Assembly: GCA_026874595.1 (NCBI GenBank)
Contig: CM049316.1
Location: forward strand, 68,100,676-68,164,675
Source: Sipunculus nudus
Taxonomy: Eukaryota; Annelida; Sipuncula; Golfingiida; Sipunculidae
Length of the DNA stretch: 64,000 nucleotides
Reading direction: 5' to 3'
The notes below the pieces were generated by a model that had not been told where the DNA came from, ran no database searches, and saw only the letters and a list, made by a program, of their open reading frames with translations. Below are positions 62,691-64,000 of the stretch, piece after piece. Position 1 is the first letter of the stretch; the number at the start of each line of letters is the position of its first letter. The position numbers and the translations under genes are program-made.

Positions 62691-62893
62691 TATATATATA
62701 CTAGTATTTCTTTACCATACATTCTAATTCTATAAACTTATACTACTACTATAATGTCAATTCTACGACTTAGGCTAATAAGCCTATACTACAACCACCG
62801 CTGCTATTTCTATAGCTGCTACTACTACAACAACTAAAGCTACCGCTGCTGCACAACTGCTACGTCCAGCGTTCGTAATCACCACTATTCTAC

Positions 62894-62896
<3 letters not shown>

Positions 62897-62935
<39 letters not shown>
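62897..62935. repeat. (TA)n microsatellite
   Basis: Uninterrupted TA dinucleotides inside a CTA/CTG-rich region. Confidence 0.93.
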
Positions 62936-62938
<3 letters not shown>

Positions 62939-63173
62939 CGCTAACCCTATAGCCTCTGTCGCCTCTGAATACTAGATATACCATTACTATAGCTTATAAG
63001 CTATACATAGTACAACGAGGGTCATTACTGGTACTAGTACTTCCATATATACACTACCAGCATATAACTATATAAAACTGACTTTGCTGCTATTTAATAC
63101 CTCGAACCACATCTACTATACAGCTATATCGCTGCTCTCACTATTACTACTACTCTTACGATTGCTACCATGC

Positions 63174-64000
63174 ATGATACTGCTGATGCTGCAACTGCAA
63201 CCACTGCTGTTACTGATGCTACAACTGCTACAACTAGTGCTGCTGATGTTACAACTGCTACCACTATAGTTGCTGATGCTACCATTGCTATTAATACTTG
63301 TGCGGACGCTTCAAACGTTACCACTACTGTTGCTGATCCTACAACTGCTACCACTACTGTTGCTGACCCTACAAATGCTACCACTACTGTTGTTGATGAT
63401 ACAACTGCTACCACTAATGTTGCTGATGATAAAATTGCTACCACTACTGTTGCTGATGCTACAACTGCTACCACTACTGTTGCTGATGCGAAAACTGCTA
63501 CTACTACTGTTGCTGATGCTAAAATTGCTACCACTACTGTTGCTGATGCTACAACTGCTACGATCACTATTGCTGATCCATCAACTTCTACCACTTCTGC
63601 TGCTGATGCTACAACTGCTACCACTACTGTTCTTGGTCCTACAACTGCTACCACTACTGTTCTTGGTCCTACAACTGCTACCACTACTGTTCTTGATCCT
63701 ACAACTGCTACCCCTACTGTTGCTGGTGATACAACTGCTACCACTACTGTTGCTGATGATACAACTGCTACCACTACTATTGCTGATCCTACAACTGCTA
63801 CCACTACCGCTGCTGATGCTACAACTGCTATCACATCTTGTGCTGACGCTTCAACTGTTACCTCTACTGCCGCTGATGCTACAACTGCTACCACTACTGT
63901 TGCTGATGCTACAACTGCTATCACTACTATTGCTGATCCTACAAATGTACCACTGCTGTTGCTGATGCTACAACTGCTGTACTGACGCTGCAACTGCTAC
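63174..64000. repeat. 30-bp minisatellite, about 27 units, runs off the window
   Basis: A 30-bp unit (ACAACTGCTACCACTACTGT then TGCTGATGCT) repeats in strict register from ~63.2 to ~63.94 kb, then loses phase. Variants such as GATCCT, GGTGAT, CTTGGTCCT and TGTGCGGAC replace single triplets. Because the period is a multiple of three, frames on both strands stay open. The 271-codon plus frame would encode 10-residue TTTVADATTA units. A coding role (mucin-like) is not excluded but lacks start, splice or domain support. The flank from 62.7 kb is degenerate CTA/CTG triplets. Confidence 0.93.

Noticed and set aside
63124-63993. 289-codon minus and 271/231-codon plus frames treated as genes
   Set aside because: All come from the same 30-bp minisatellite. 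None has domain, splice or start support. Kept only as a repeat, with the coding option noted.
1-64000. CRISPR arrays, prokaryotic operons, viral or retroelement polymerase genes
   Set aside because: No spacer-repeat arrays, no clustered co-directional frames, and no reverse transcriptase, integrase or transposase motif was seen in the frames examined.

Overview
The window is animal nuclear DNA: AT-rich, intron-bearing, full of long (TA)n, (CT)n/(GA)n, (ATT)n and other simple repeats, with dispersed repeat families and scattered tRNA genes. There are no bacterial operons, CRISPR arrays or long uninterrupted genes. The one protein-coding gene I can support is a Snail-family zinc-finger gene on the minus strand. 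Its sequence and the repeat landscape fit a marine invertebrate, with a lophotrochozoan such as a mollusc as the best guess. The species cannot be named from the sequence alone.

Layout. 1-6 kb: two ~560-bp direct copies of one dispersed repeat plus a partial third, and a ~1.2-kb GAT/GGT trinucleotide array. 6-14 kb: AT-rich non-coding DNA with a near-identical 247-bp inverted repeat pair (6.2 and 13.2 kb). 14-16 kb: an AT-rich tandem repeat and a ~285-bp tandem repeat carrying TGACCT half-sites. 16.6 kb: tRNA-Lys(UUU). 27.6 kb: tRNA-Pro(CGG). 30-36 kb: an ATTCT pentanucleotide array, a 106-bp perfect palindrome, another inverted repeat pair, and a ~1-kb candidate DNA-transposon relic. 38.3 kb: a second identical tRNA-Lys(UUU) in the opposite orientation. 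39 and 61.8 kb: degenerate tRNA-like sequences. 49.1-54.6 kb: the snail gene. 62.7-64 kb: CTA-type repeats running into a 30-bp minisatellite that leaves the window.

The snail gene has two coding exons. Exon 1 (54573-54336) encodes the SNAG repressor motif. Exon 2 (50361-49085, stop at 49084-49082) encodes a Ser/Pro-rich linker and five zinc fingers. The junction is GT...AG and phase-consistent, and gives a 505-residue protein. The ~4-kb intron and the upstream DNA contain GC-richer islands and CAGGTG E-boxes, which are the known target sequence of Snail-type fingers. I infer possible feedback regulation. Around the gene lie ~48 kb and ~9 kb without another recognisable coding gene. This desert is punctuated by non-repetitive, GC-balanced blocks of 200-800 bp that could be regulatory elements.

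I found no convincing new multi-gene system. The most notable non-genic structures are the 106-bp palindrome, the near-identical inverted pair, the two-copy 560-bp repeat, and the tandem DR1-like repeat.
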